Of a stretch of 64,000 bases of DNA, positions 45,242 to 55,700 are shown piece after piece. Source of the DNA: Mangrovibacterium diazotrophicum (GTDB lineage Bacteria; Bacteroidota; Bacteroidia; Bacteroidales; Prolixibacteraceae). The translations under genes and the position numbers were made by a program. Positions within the stretch are counted from its first letter, which is position 1; every line of letters starts with the position of its first letter. The notes beneath the pieces are model-generated. The model saw nothing but the letters and a program-made list of their open reading frames with translations, was not told where the DNA came from and did not search any database. The stretch is from positions 1,599,320 through 1,663,319 of the forward strand of contig NZ_RAPN01000001.1 in assembly GCF_003610535.1 (NCBI RefSeq), given 5' to 3'.

Positions 45242-46711
45242 TTAATAAATCAAAGTTTGAATGGCATGTGCCGGAATTTCCAAAACCGCCTCGTAGCCAT
45301 CAACCAGCAAACTGAATTTTTCGTCATGTTCTGACTTGTTCATCACGATGGTCGTAATTTTTCCTTCCGAGTCGACAAACGAAGTGCTCAACAACGAAGA
45401 GTAGCTCGTGGCTGTGCTCACGCGTTTTGCGCCGGGATGAACAAACTTCGAGAAGTGCCCGATAAAATAGTAGGAAGGCGTGTAGATTAACTCGCCTGTT
45501 TTCGTATCGGCATGAATTGGCGCAAAACAGAAATTGCCAACGTGGTTCGGGCCTCCGTTCTCGTCCAACAGGATGTTCCAGTCCGTCCACCCAACCGCGC
45601 CGTTGTTGAAATCGTTGATCATCGATTCGCCGTAGCGTTCCCCGTTCGACCAACGCTGGTAAGCATCGGCACTGAAACGTTCGTTACAGCCTTCGGTAAA
45701 CATCAAATTCACATGCGGGAATTCCTCATGTACCTTCTGCAGGTTGCGCCACATCGCGTCTCCACCACGCCAGGTTTCGTACCAGTGAAAACCGACGCCC
45801 CAAACATATTTGGCCGCTTCCGGATCGTTCAAAATAGTATTCGCCCGGTCAACAATCAAATCACGATTGTGGTCCCAAACAATGATTTTCTTATCACCCA
45901 TTCCGGCTTTTTGCATTGTTGGCCCCAGGTAGTTTTTCAGGAAATCGCGCTCGTCGGCTGCCGTATATACGCATGACTCCCAGGTTTGCACTGCCATGGG
46001 CTCGTTCTGAATGGTCAATCCCCAAATCGGGATGCCCGCTTTTTCATATTCCTGTATAAACTTCAGGTAGTAATTGGCCCAGGCCTGGTAGTATTCGGGC
46101 AACAATTTGCCACCGCGCAGCATGTTATTATTGTCTTTCATAAAGGCAGGCGGGCTCCAGGGACTGACAAACAAAGTCATCTGCTCCCCTGCTTCAGCCA
46201 TCGCCCGTTTAATCATCGGAATCCGGAATTGTTGGTCGTGCTCAATCGAGAAGGTTTTCAAGTCCTTGTCGCCCTCTTCAATATAGGTATAACTGGCACT
46301 GCTAAAATCGCAGCTGTTGATGTGCGTGCGCATCAACGAATAGTCAATTCCTTCCTTCCCGTAATAAGCATCCAAAAACTCTTGTTGCTTTTCGTCGGAA
46401 AGCTTGGCAAAAACCTCTGCAGAAGCATCGGTTATAGCACCGCCAATCCCCAAAACCGACTGAAATGTTTTTGCCGGATTTACAAAAATGGAAAGGCCGG
46501 TTTCCAATGGCTGTTCAGCTTTAGAAAAGTTCTGTTCTCCAGTTCTGGTTAGCCTGAGGTACGAATCTTTTGCACTGGTGTAAATTTCAACTTTCCTTCC
46601 CTCACCCGCAAAATTCGAGTTAAATGCAGGCTTCTCCTGCTGCTTTTTCGAAGACGATGCACAACAGTACATCATCGCCCCTGCAAAAAAAATGAATATT
46701 TTTCTTTTCAT
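45242..46711 (-). CDS. GH30 family glycosidase (beta-1,6-glucanase-like), copy 1
   Basis: Retaining family 30 enzyme of 489 residues with a lipoprotein signal (MMYC-C, Cys16/17). The opening SVLGIGGAITDASAEVFAKL is the family start of the barrel. The acid/base is Glu237 in TIQNEPMAVQTW and the nucleophile Glu340 in MFTEGCNERF. A small beta-domain closes the protein. The QTWESC segment and overall layout resemble glucosylceramidase-like and endo-beta-1,6-glucanase members (GH30 subfamilies 1/3). It is paired with a second, different GH30 gene and GH3. A 188-nt gap with hairpins separates it from the upstream SusE/F-like gene. Confidence 0.9.
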   Translation of the reverse strand: MKRKIFIFFAGAMMYCCASSSKKQQEKPAFNSNFAGEGRKVEIYTSAKDSYLRLTRTGEQNFSKAEQPLETGLSIFVNPAKTFQSVLGIGGAITDASAEVFAKLSDEKQQEFLDAYYGKEGIDYSLMRTHINSCDFSSASYTYIEEGDKDLKTFSIEHDQQFRIPMIKRAMAEAGEQMTLFVSPWSPPAFMKDNNNMLRGGKLLPEYYQAWANYYLKFIQEYEKAGIPIWGLTIQNEPMAVQTWESCVYTAADERDFLKNYLGPTMQKAGMGDKKIIVWDHNRDLIVDRANTILNDPEAAKYVWGVGFHWYETWRGGDAMWRNLQKVHEEFPHVNLMFTEGCNERFSADAYQRWSNGERYGESMINDFNNGAVGWTDWNILLDENGGPNHVGNFCFAPIHADTKTGELIYTPSYYFIGHFSKFVHPGAKRVSTATSYSSLLSTSFVDSEGKITTIVMNKSEHDEKFSLLVDGYEAVLEIPAHAIQTLIY

Positions 46712-46840
46712 AGATAGGTAGTTCTTAATGCTTTATTTTATTCCCAAACAAAGCTCCGACTTCACCAGCCTGCAATAGCTGGCGTTGATGAATGGTTTCA
46801 CCTTACAATGAAGGATACTTTTGAAGTTTATTGTAAGAAA

Positions 46841-46882
46841 CAAAGGCCGTGCATCGCTTAAGTTGCAGATACACGACCTTTG
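46841..46882 (-). terminator. Hairpin between SusE/F-like gene and GH30 copy 1
   Basis: CAAAGGCCGTGCATC (from 46841) pairs with GATACACGACCTTTG (to 46882), using G-U wobbles on the minus-strand RNA. It begins about 18 nt after the SusE/F-like stop codon. A second short stem (CTTACAAT 46802-46809 with ATTGTAAG 46830-46837) follows. Together they may partly uncouple the last two genes of the locus. Confidence 0.45.
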
Positions 46883-46899
46883 TACTCTCCCTTTTCTAA

Positions 46900-48240
46900 C
46901 TATTGTTTGATAACTGTCAGCACAGCCTGATCAATACCTGCTGATACATCAACCGTAAAGACATAGGTCGCGCCAGTTTCTAACGTCACTCCGGACACTA
47001 ACCCGAGGTTACCGCTATCGCGTCCATTGGTACCGTCGCCGACAAATACTAGATCGCTGCTTGTGGAGATCGTCGTACTTCCGAATTCACCACCCCAACC
47101 TTTTTGGTGGAAAAACTTGAAGTTAATTGCATCGGTACTGATGTTTTGACCTCCAACAACAGTCAACTGATATTTTTGGTCAGCAATTGGAGCCATACAC
47201 AAAGCGTTATCGGTATTCCAGCCCACTACGTTATCGGTTAACGATGGCTTACCAACATTGTCGCCAATAACCCAGATCGCTCCGGTTCCATCCGAATTAA
47301 GCGAAGCAACTGAACTACCGTCTAACACTTCAACTCTGAAATATTTCAGTTTCAAATTAGCCGAAATACGGTATTTACCGGTAATGGGAACAAAGGTATA
47401 CACACCGTCTTCCTGTTTTGTCAGGTAATCAGCATCAATCCACCAGTCTGCAATATCATCTAAACCGTCAATGGTCAATATTTGTCCCTGGGTCAGGTCA
47501 ACATCAATCTGATAATTCTCTTTATCAACCATTTCCATGTTTACGCCGTCAACGAGGATTTCGAAAAAAGGAGCAGCTTCATAAGTCAATATATTGAATG
47601 TCACTGAGTAGGTACCTCCAACCGGACTTACAAACGGAATTTCAGTTGTAATACCCTCGGTAACAGCCCCAGACTCCCATCCGAAAACGATTTCGGTACC
47701 TTTATCATCGAGCACCGGAGTTTTAATATATGCAGGAAGATCTGTTGACGGGAAAGCTGCAGTTGCAGCATACTCGTTTGCCTCCCCGGTAGGCAACATC
47801 GGATACGAAGCATCAGCTGTAACCAATATCAAATAGGGATATTGAGCGCGCGTAATTGGCACATCGAAGGTTTGAGTCGCTTGTTTAAGTGTTGTGTTCG
47901 TCAAAACGAATTCCAAGGTGGCTGTTCCGTCAGGAATGTCTTTGGAAAAGGGCACTTCAATTGTACCTGAGTATTCCCCGTCTTCTTTCGTACGGATAGT
48001 CGTTCGTTCCACTTCTTCTTCTCCAAAATAAAGAATGGCCGCAAGGGTTGACAGAGAAAGTTCGTCGCTTACGCTAACGGTAAACGGCACTACATCGCCA
48101 AAATGAACATCGGCGAACTGGTCATCAACTGTCAGAACCGGATTTCCGGATTGTTGGATTTCGCTTACTTCATCGTCGGTACACGCGTTGAAGGCAACTA
48201 AACCCATGAACATAAGTATTAAATATTTAAAGTTTTTCAT
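46900..48240 (-). CDS. SusE/SusF-like surface glycan-binding lipoprotein (DUF5125/DUF5121 type)
   Basis: Lipoprotein of about 446 residues (VAFNAC-T). It consists of beta-sandwich domains: an Ig-like N-terminal domain (VHFGDVVPFTVSVSDELSLS), a middle domain with PYLILVTADASYPMLPT, and a C-terminal domain with AIWVIGDNVGKPS and INFKFFHQKGWGGEFGS, the aromatic-rich pattern of SusE/SusF starch-binding modules. It probably captures glucan at the cell surface. The ATG at 48264 overlaps the GH30 stop, but the ATG at 48240 starts a textbook lipoprotein signal and leaves an 11-nt gap, so it is preferred. Naming as DUF5125/DUF5121 is from memory. Confidence 0.78.
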   Translation of the reverse strand: MKNFKYLILMFMGLVAFNACTDDEVSEIQQSGNPVLTVDDQFADVHFGDVVPFTVSVSDELSLSTLAAILYFGEEEVERTTIRTKEDGEYSGTIEVPFSKDIPDGTATLEFVLTNTTLKQATQTFDVPITRAQYPYLILVTADASYPMLPTGEANEYAATAAFPSTDLPAYIKTPVLDDKGTEIVFGWESGAVTEGITTEIPFVSPVGGTYSVTFNILTYEAAPFFEILVDGVNMEMVDKENYQIDVDLTQGQILTIDGLDDIADWWIDADYLTKQEDGVYTFVPITGKYRISANLKLKYFRVEVLDGSSVASLNSDGTGAIWVIGDNVGKPSLTDNVVGWNTDNALCMAPIADQKYQLTVVGGQNISTDAINFKFFHQKGWGGEFGSTTISTSSDLVFVGDGTNGRDSGNLGLVSGVTLETGATYVFTVDVSAGIDQAVLTVIKQ

Positions 48241-48251
48241 TGTATTCGTTT

Positions 48252-49748
48252 TTATTTTTTCCATTGATATGAAATAACAGATTCGGCGGGCACTTCATAC
48301 GCGAAGTGATGCGTACCATCGTCGAGGGTAATCAGCTGAGATGTTGACGAACTGTTGAGAAGAACCACGGCATAGGTTCCATCGGTATTCTCGAAGGCCG
48401 CCATGGTAAAGTCACTATCCGAAAAGCCTGATGTTCCGATACGCACTGCTCCTGGTTTCACGACAGATGACAAGTGCCCAATGATGTAATAGTGGGAGTT
48501 ACGTGTAATGGACGAATAATTAGAGCGATCAATATCGACAGCTCCGTAACAGGTTTGACAACCCCCATCGCGATTTGGCCCACGTTCGCTATCCAGCATC
48601 AGGTTCCAAACGATTACGCCTTTACACCAGTTATTAACGGTACCCAAAGCAACCTCGCGCATGTCCTCTATCAGCCGTACTTCCAGATTATGACCATCAT
48701 TCCAAGTTCCGATTGACGTTTCGGTAAAAAGGAGTTCCCGATCAGGTGCCTTATCGTGAATATCCACCAATTCAGATTTATCGCCTCCGTAATTGTGATA
48801 AGCGGCACCAGCTACCAAGTCATCATCCATACCTGCATCATAAATCTGCACCGGGTAATCGTTCTGATCAGCCATATTATCGTAGTTATAGTTGTGGTCA
48901 AACAGATAGATCTTTGTCGACAAGGACGCAGATTTCAACGCCGGCACCAGGTGGTCTTTAACGAATTCGTACTGCTCGACCCAACCCATAAATAGAGAAG
49001 CTGAATTGCCTCGATTTAATGGTTCATTTTGTGGAGTTACAGAATAAATCGGAATGCCCTGCTCGGTGAAAGCTTGAATCCATTTCACAAAATAAGTGGC
49101 ATAATCATCATAATAAGCAGGGTTCAATTGCCCACTTGTCCACGAGTTGTAAGCTTGCAAATCGCTTAGATTATTCACCTTCATCCAGCGCGGGCATGTC
49201 CAGGGTGAACCAAGGATTTTGAGCGACGGGTTAATCGCCAGAATCTCCTTCAGTATCGGTATAACGTAATTATTTTCTTCGGAAGTTAAACCGAAATTCT
49301 CAATTCCCGGAGTATCACAACAAGTGTACTCGCTTAACGAAAAGTCGGAACAGCCAATAGAAATACGAGCATAACTATAGCCCATTCCATCGGTGGAAGA
49401 GAAAGTCTCCGTCAGAAATTTTGTGCGGTTTGCCTGCGTCATTTTCATCAGGTTGTAGCAGGTTGAACCCGTTATGGCTGCTCCAAAACCATCCATTGTC
49501 TGGTAACGCGTAGCAGGTTCCAGTTTAATGGTTGTCGGCGACATGTTACTCTTGCTGCTGAAGTCAACCGTAGTTTTCTCAAAGTCCCGGGTCCGAGTGG
49601 CGTTTGTCACGTAAATAGTTACATCACCCGCCTCTGTTACCGGAACATCTCCTCCGGAGTTATCGTCATCACTTGCCTTACTACACGAACCAAAACTCGT
49701 GAGTAATAGGGATAGAAATAATATTTTTAAATTGAGTAATACCTTCAT
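48252..49748 (-). CDS. GH30 family glycosidase (beta-1,6-glucanase-like), copy 2
   Basis: Family 30 lipoprotein of 498 residues (FGSC-S, Cys22, followed by an acidic DDD surface-export signal). The barrel starts at YQTMDGFGAAITGSTCYNLM. The acid/base is Glu242 in TPQNEPLNRGN and the nucleophile Glu343 in LFTETSIGTWN. With its surface-type signal and position between two SusE/F-like genes it is the likely extracellular endo-acting enzyme, comparable to the GH30_3 endo-beta-1,6-glucanase of B. thetaiotaomicron. It differs clearly from copy 1, so the two probably divide endo and exo or surface and periplasmic roles. It lies 4 nt after the upstream lipoprotein gene. Confidence 0.9.
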   Translation of the reverse strand: MKVLLNLKILFLSLLLTSFGSCSKASDDDNSGGDVPVTEAGDVTIYVTNATRTRDFEKTTVDFSSKSNMSPTTIKLEPATRYQTMDGFGAAITGSTCYNLMKMTQANRTKFLTETFSSTDGMGYSYARISIGCSDFSLSEYTCCDTPGIENFGLTSEENNYVIPILKEILAINPSLKILGSPWTCPRWMKVNNLSDLQAYNSWTSGQLNPAYYDDYATYFVKWIQAFTEQGIPIYSVTPQNEPLNRGNSASLFMGWVEQYEFVKDHLVPALKSASLSTKIYLFDHNYNYDNMADQNDYPVQIYDAGMDDDLVAGAAYHNYGGDKSELVDIHDKAPDRELLFTETSIGTWNDGHNLEVRLIEDMREVALGTVNNWCKGVIVWNLMLDSERGPNRDGGCQTCYGAVDIDRSNYSSITRNSHYYIIGHLSSVVKPGAVRIGTSGFSDSDFTMAAFENTDGTYAVVLLNSSSTSQLITLDDGTHHFAYEVPAESVISYQWKK

Positions 49749-49751
49749 CTT

Positions 49752-51140
49752 TTAGAGTGTTACTTTTTCAATGTTCACCGTATTCGTATTCAGATCAATT
49801 GTAAACCGGTAGTTTGCGGATTCAGTTCCGGAATCACTGGCAATGGTCCAGTCGTTATCTCCGGTAATAATCTGTTCACCGGTAAAGGTGAAACTACCGG
49901 CTTTCTTCTCGTTACCCCACCCTGTATTTTCAAATGGTTTGAATCCGGCATAATTATCGTGGTCGCCCGGAGTGAAGAAAGTTCCCTGGTAGACACCACT
50001 ACTGATCTGTCGAAGCAGCACATAATTCAGTACGTTTCCAAATCCCCAGCTGGTATGTACTTTATGGTGTCCGCTGTATACAGCACCAATCTCGTCAGAG
50101 CTGACGTTGGTTGGGTACCCTAATCCGTAACCGCAGGCCAGCAGGTATTCCGGATATGCAGGATTATCGACACCCACTATTATATTTTTGCGAACCGAAT
50201 TGTAATAAATGGTGTACTCGCCGGTTTCGCCAAGGAAAGTTACCTGCGAATCTGAAATACGTTCAAAAAAATCGGGATTATAAATATTAAGCGGATCACC
50301 CAAACTGCCGAACACGGTATAGGTTTTTCCATTCTCCAAGGTACGTGTCAGCGCCATTAGCGTTTCGCCATCTGCATCCACATCGGAAAAAGCTGTTAGT
50401 GATATGTCATCGGCACCCAATGTGCTTCCGGTAGTAGTTATTTCGAATGAATAGCTGTCAAAAACAAAACCCTTTGTGTAATCGGCGTCCGCCGTGTAAA
50501 CAAATCCGGACTCGCCGTCCTCCGCGATCATCTCCAGCTTGCCGTTCACATTACCAAACACATCACCGCTGTAATCAATGGTGTTGTCGTCATTCAGTTT
50601 CTCGGCGATTTTGAAACTTATTGTTGGATCCAACGTGAGATTGTCTCCTTCAAATTGGTATTCATCAGAGGAAAGAGGACTCAACACTGCGACTGTGCCA
50701 TTGTCTGTTACCAAGTATAGCTGACTATAAGCCGGACGGTTTCCTGTCAGTCCTTCAACTTGATACGAGGCAGCCCCATTCAGTACGTTTGTAACAACAA
50801 TGTTTACAACCACATCCGCGTTATCAGTTTCGTCCTTAACCAGGGGAACAAAGAACGTTTCCGATGAATCGTAACTATCGCCGCTAAGCGGTATTTCGCC
50901 CGTCGTGAGAACCCGACCGGATGAAACCACTTCATATGTCAGCGTTGTGAGCGTTGTTGCAGGATCTATGATTTGAGCATCGAGCGTAATTGAATCACCA
51001 AAGGTAAAAGTGGTGGGACTAATCGTTGCCGACTCAATAACAGGGGTGGACTCCTTTCGGGGACCAAACTCGTCTTCGCAAGAAATAAACATTGCGAAAA
51101 TTCCCACTGCCAAAATGAAAAATCTATATATTGAATTCAT
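49752..51140 (-). CDS. SusE-like surface glycan-binding lipoprotein (DUF5016 type)
   Basis: Lipoprotein of about 462 residues (MFISC-E, followed by EDE, an acidic surface-export context). The N-terminal Ig-like domain (SATISPTTFTFGDSITLDAQ) is followed by SusE-type domains, with YSQLYLVTDNGTVAVLSPLS in the middle and an aromatic C-terminal module with AGFKPFENTGWGNEKKAGSF. It is the first gene after susD and probably the main surface glycan-binding protein. The open frame starts at a TTG at 51170, but the ATG at 51140 begins the signal peptide. DUF5016 naming is from memory. Confidence 0.78.
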   Translation of the reverse strand: MNSIYRFFILAVGIFAMFISCEDEFGPRKESTPVIESATISPTTFTFGDSITLDAQIIDPATTLTTLTYEVVSSGRVLTTGEIPLSGDSYDSSETFFVPLVKDETDNADVVVNIVVTNVLNGAASYQVEGLTGNRPAYSQLYLVTDNGTVAVLSPLSSDEYQFEGDNLTLDPTISFKIAEKLNDDNTIDYSGDVFGNVNGKLEMIAEDGESGFVYTADADYTKGFVFDSYSFEITTTGSTLGADDISLTAFSDVDADGETLMALTRTLENGKTYTVFGSLGDPLNIYNPDFFERISDSQVTFLGETGEYTIYYNSVRKNIIVGVDNPAYPEYLLACGYGLGYPTNVSSDEIGAVYSGHHKVHTSWGFGNVLNYVLLRQISSGVYQGTFFTPGDHDNYAGFKPFENTGWGNEKKAGSFTFTGEQIITGDNDWTIASDSGTESANYRFTIDLNTNTVNIEKVTL

Positions 51141-51173
51141 ACTTGTCTTTTTATATGCGTTTACTTTCAATAA

Positions 51174-52712
51174 TTAATAACCAGGATTTTGAACGAGATT
51201 CGGGTTCTGATCGATCACGTCCTGCGGAATGGGTAAAATGTATGACAGACTGGTAAACGGATAGACTTGAGCTGGTCGGCCTTCATCTTTACTGAAAACA
51301 GCATTCATCACCTCTTCTACTTTGTCCAGACGCACCAAATCAAACCAGCGTTGACCTTCAAATGCCAATTCAAGTCTCCGTTCTTTCAGGTATGCTTGTG
51401 TAATGGCTTCCTCGCTGGCACTTGCCGAGGAAGGGAGGTTACTCAACCCGGCTCGGTTACGCGTTTGATTAATAATTGCCGCTGCTGCGGAATATTCACC
51501 TTTACCAATTAAAGCCTCGGCTTTCAGTAATAAAATATCGGCGTAGCGCAATTTGATGATACTATTGTAGGCACTGCGGCATTTGTACATAAAGGCATAG
51601 TTATCAGCCGGGTAATAGATATTCCAATCGCATTGGTAAAAAACAACAGACTGCTCATAGCGTGTGTCTCCCACTTCGCTGTTAAACGCCTTAATTAAAT
51701 CGCGCGAAGGTGTAATCCATTTAACCCAGGTAAAATAGAAGGTCCAATCGTTCAACTCACGACCAAACATCCAGGTTACCCAGTTGGTATTTCCGGTGAA
51801 GTACTGTGCCTCATAAATCGTTTCAACGGTATTACGGGCCTGGGCGTCGATGGCTTTGTTGGTTTGCGATGCAGGCAAACTGGGATCGGTTAGCTGAACG
51901 CCAAACAAATCGCTAAAATCCGAAACGAGTTGAAACCCATCAGCAGTTAGTTCGTCAGCATACTGAATGACCTTGTCGTAGTCGCGCAAGGGTTTTTCGG
52001 CATATACTTTGGCCAGCATCGCGCGGGCAACCGATTTCGAGAGCTGCGTTTTATCCTGGGAATTATTATCAGGTGCATATTCCAGGCCTTCCAGCAAATC
52101 GGTTTCAATTTGTTGGTAAATCGTGAGTGCATCAGTTTGCGGAGGGAAATAGGCCGGATAAACATCAACTATTGTTTCTGAGGTAATATCACCTGCGGTT
52201 GTTAAAACTAAAGGAACATTCCCCCAAATTCGAACCATATCAAAGTATACCATGGCCCGAAGTATCTTGGCTTCAGCTTTATATTGTTGTCTTTCAGTCT
52301 CGGTTAACGTTGCATCATCCACGTCATCAATATAGTTTATCAGCTTGTTTGCCTGTGCTACATTGCTCATGTGGGCATTCCAGTCGCGTTTTAAATTGGT
52401 ATTCGAACCTTCGATGGAGTTTACTTCGAATGGAGTGGTTTCTGAACTGGGTGCACCGGCATAAGCGTTATCTGAATGAGACTCAGCCAAAAGTAACATG
52501 TCCAGATACCAGTGCTCTTGTCCGTTTTTAAAAAGGTCGAGAAGTGTCTGGCGGTGCAACAATACAGCTGCTTTATCTTTAAATACTGCTTGTAGGCTGT
52601 CCTGACTTACTCCTTCGGTTACATCTGAATAAGTATCAATCGGATCGTAATCAAGCGAGCAGGCAGCAAAAAGACAGGCAGTTAGGATAGAAAAAATATA
52701 TCTTGTTTTCAT
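51174..52712 (-). CDS. SusD/RagB-family lipoprotein (beta-glucan PUL)
   Basis: Surface lipoprotein of 512 residues (CLFAAC-S, Cys18). SusD motifs are visible: YKAEAKILRAMVYFDMVRIW, GNVPLVL, the TPR-like middle, LRYADILLLKAEALIGKGEY, LKERRLELAFEGQRWFDLVR and the closing YILPIPQDVIDQNPNLVQNP. It follows susC by 12 nt and precedes the SusE-like gene. It would bind the glucan that the GH30/GH3 enzymes act on. Confidence 0.94.
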   Translation of the reverse strand: MKTRYIFSILTACLFAACSLDYDPIDTYSDVTEGVSQDSLQAVFKDKAAVLLHRQTLLDLFKNGQEHWYLDMLLLAESHSDNAYAGAPSSETTPFEVNSIEGSNTNLKRDWNAHMSNVAQANKLINYIDDVDDATLTETERQQYKAEAKILRAMVYFDMVRIWGNVPLVLTTAGDITSETIVDVYPAYFPPQTDALTIYQQIETDLLEGLEYAPDNNSQDKTQLSKSVARAMLAKVYAEKPLRDYDKVIQYADELTADGFQLVSDFSDLFGVQLTDPSLPASQTNKAIDAQARNTVETIYEAQYFTGNTNWVTWMFGRELNDWTFYFTWVKWITPSRDLIKAFNSEVGDTRYEQSVVFYQCDWNIYYPADNYAFMYKCRSAYNSIIKLRYADILLLKAEALIGKGEYSAAAAIINQTRNRAGLSNLPSSASASEEAITQAYLKERRLELAFEGQRWFDLVRLDKVEEVMNAVFSKDEGRPAQVYPFTSLSYILPIPQDVIDQNPNLVQNPGY

Positions 52713-52723
52713 TTCTTACAGTA

Positions 52724-55700
52724 TTAAAATTCAACATTCAACCCAAAAACGAAGCGTTTACTATGCGGATAAGTTCCCCAGTCGATGCCTTGAACTGCAC
52801 CACTGTTTCCCCATTGGTTAACTTCCGGATCCATCCCGCTATATTTGGTAAAAGTCAGCAAGTTTGTTGCTGTAAAGTAGGGTTGTAAGCGCGAAACACC
52901 GGCCCGGCTCAGGATCCCACCTTTAAAGTTGTACGAGAGGGTAACATCTTTAACACGCAGATATGTACCATCTTCAATAAAATAGCTGGACGGTTGCATG
53001 TTGAATCCGGCTTTTGGCACGTCTGTAATCTGACCAGGGGTACGCCAGCGTTTCAACACTTCTGTTGATTGATTTTTCAAATCATACATCCCTTGTGTAT
53101 CTCCTTTGGAAGCGTTGAAAATATCGTTACCGACAGATCCTTGCATAAAAACATTCAAATTGAATCCTCTGTATGAGAAAGTATTGGTAAGTCCAAAAGT
53201 GAAGACTGGATTGGGGTCACCAATGTAGGTTTTGTCTGAAGCAGTAATCTTACCGTCTTCATTGATGTCGCGATACATTAGCTCGCCGGTTTCAGGATCT
53301 ACCCCGTCACTGATATACCCATAAAAACCGCCAAGCGATCTGCCTGGTTCGTTTCTCACAACACGTGTCTGGTGGAATGCATCCGTTGTCTCAGCATCGT
53401 AATAAATCTGTTGTAACTCCAGACTCTTCAGTTCGTTCTTGTTGAATGAAATATTGAAATCCGTATTCCAACTAAAGTGGCCGGTTAAGTTGCGGCTGCT
53501 GGCCGAAAACTCGAACCCATTATTCATCATTTCTCCTTCGTTTCGCACAATACTGGTAGCCGCAGCAGCACCAGAAGGCAACGATACGTACATCAGCATA
53601 TCTGTGGTATGTTTTGAATAATAGTCCATGGCAATGGTAAGCCGATCGTTCAATAGTGTCGCATCCACCCCGACATTCACCTGGCTCGTGGTTTCCCAAG
53701 TCAGATCCGAAGTACGTAGGTTTGCCTGTGTTATTAATGGCAGTGCGTCTTCTTTTCCGGTTTCAAACCATGCCTGACGGGTAATGCTGTAGGTTTGCAG
53801 GTAGGCATAGTCGCCAACACCCGATTGGTTACCGGTTTGCCCCCATCCACCCCTGATTTTCAAATCACTGAGCCAACTGGCACCTTTCATAAAGTTTTCT
53901 GAAGAAAGTCGCCATGCTCCTGAAAACGAAGGAAATGTTCCCCAGCGGTGATCTGGATGAAGCTTAGACGAACCATCCTCGCGGACGTTAAAGGTGAAAA
54001 GGTATTTACTTTCGAAGTTATAGGAAAGGCGGCCAAAGAACGACATAATTCCCCAAGCAGAGGCATTCGAACCGGTAGTGCTCCAATCAATTTCATTGGC
54101 GGCATTCAAGGTTTGAATTGAGCTGTCCCTGTAATGAGAACCACTGATGTAACTTTGCGACCATTGTGAATCGGTCCATGAGGTACCGGTCATGGCTTCG
54201 AAATTGTGTTTCTCGGCAAAGCTTTTTTTGTAGGTCAGTACGTTATCAAATACCAGCAAAGTATTCATGCTCCGGGTGTCCCAGGCACTCCCCCAATCGT
54301 CTCGATCGGCTCCGTGAACGGGAGGAGTAAAACCAGTATTCTTGCCGTTACGTCGATCTAAGGTAAATGAGCTTTTCAGTGTTAATTCCGGAAGAAAGGT
54401 GATGGTTGAGCTAGCTGATCCAATCAAACGGTTTTCAAGATTCTTGTTATTTTTCCCGTTTTCGATTGATTCCACCGGGTTGGTAATGTTTTGTCCAAAA
54501 AATACGCGGTTATACAATCCGGTCTCCGGATCGATAACGCTCGCGGCAGTTGGTAAATTCACCACTGCAAGTACTACTCCTCCGCGGTTGGAACCGGCTC
54601 CTGTTGTTACTCCGTTGCTGCTATTATCCGAATACGACAGGTTGATGCCAAAATGCAACCATTTACGTACCTGGCTTTCAATATTACTCCGGAAGTTATA
54701 CCGGCGAAAGAATGCCGAGCTAAGGACACCTTTTTCGTTCAGGTACCCTGCCGATACAAAATACCGTGTTTTCTCGTTACCATCAGAAACCTGTAATTGG
54801 TAATTCTGCGTAATGCCAGTCCCGTATACTTCATCAAACCAATCGGTTTGATCGGTGGTTCCTTCAGGTATTGCGCCCGGTCTGATTTCGTCAATCAGTT
54901 CTTTATACTGTGCTGCGTTAAGCGAGTGAATTTGATTGGCAACCTCGCTGACACCGAGCTGTACATTGGCCGCGACTTTTGCACCTCCACTTGCTTGTTT
55001 GGTCGTGATAAGGATAACTCCGTTCGCTGCACGTGATCCGTAAATTGCTGCCGACGAAGCATCCTTCAGGATCTGCATACTGGCAATGTCTGTTGGAGAC
55101 AAGAAATTCAGGTTATCAACAGGAACACCATCAACAACATACAACGGATCATTGCTACCATTGAAAGAAGTCGTTCCGCGCACACGAATAACCATTTCTC
55201 CTCCCGGAGTTCCGTTGGGTTGATAAACATTTACACCGGCTGCTTTCCCCTGAATAGCCTGTGCGGCAGAAATAATTGGCCGCTCTTCAAGATCCTTTGT
55301 TGAAACTGTTGAAACCGCGGTGGTGACATCTTTTTTTGCAACGGTACCATAGCCAACAACGATCACCTCATCAACGCCGATCGTTTCTTCTTTCATCACG
55401 ACGTTAATCGTAGGCTGTCCCTTTATTTCTATTGTTTGAGGTGCCATACCAATAAAAGAAAACTCCAGAACCCCATTATCCGGAGCTTCCAGGGAGTAAC
55501 TGCCATCCACTGAAGTAATGGAGCCCGCCGTTGTTCCTTTTAATACTACCGTGACGCCAGGTATCGGAGCACCCGACTCATCCAAAACCCTACCGGTTAC
55601 CTTGTGCTCTTTTTGCTCGTTCGTCTCAGGAGCAGTGCCGTCGGGAACAATCAGAATAATTTTCCCTTTTATATTGTAACTGAGATGCTCTTCTTTTAAC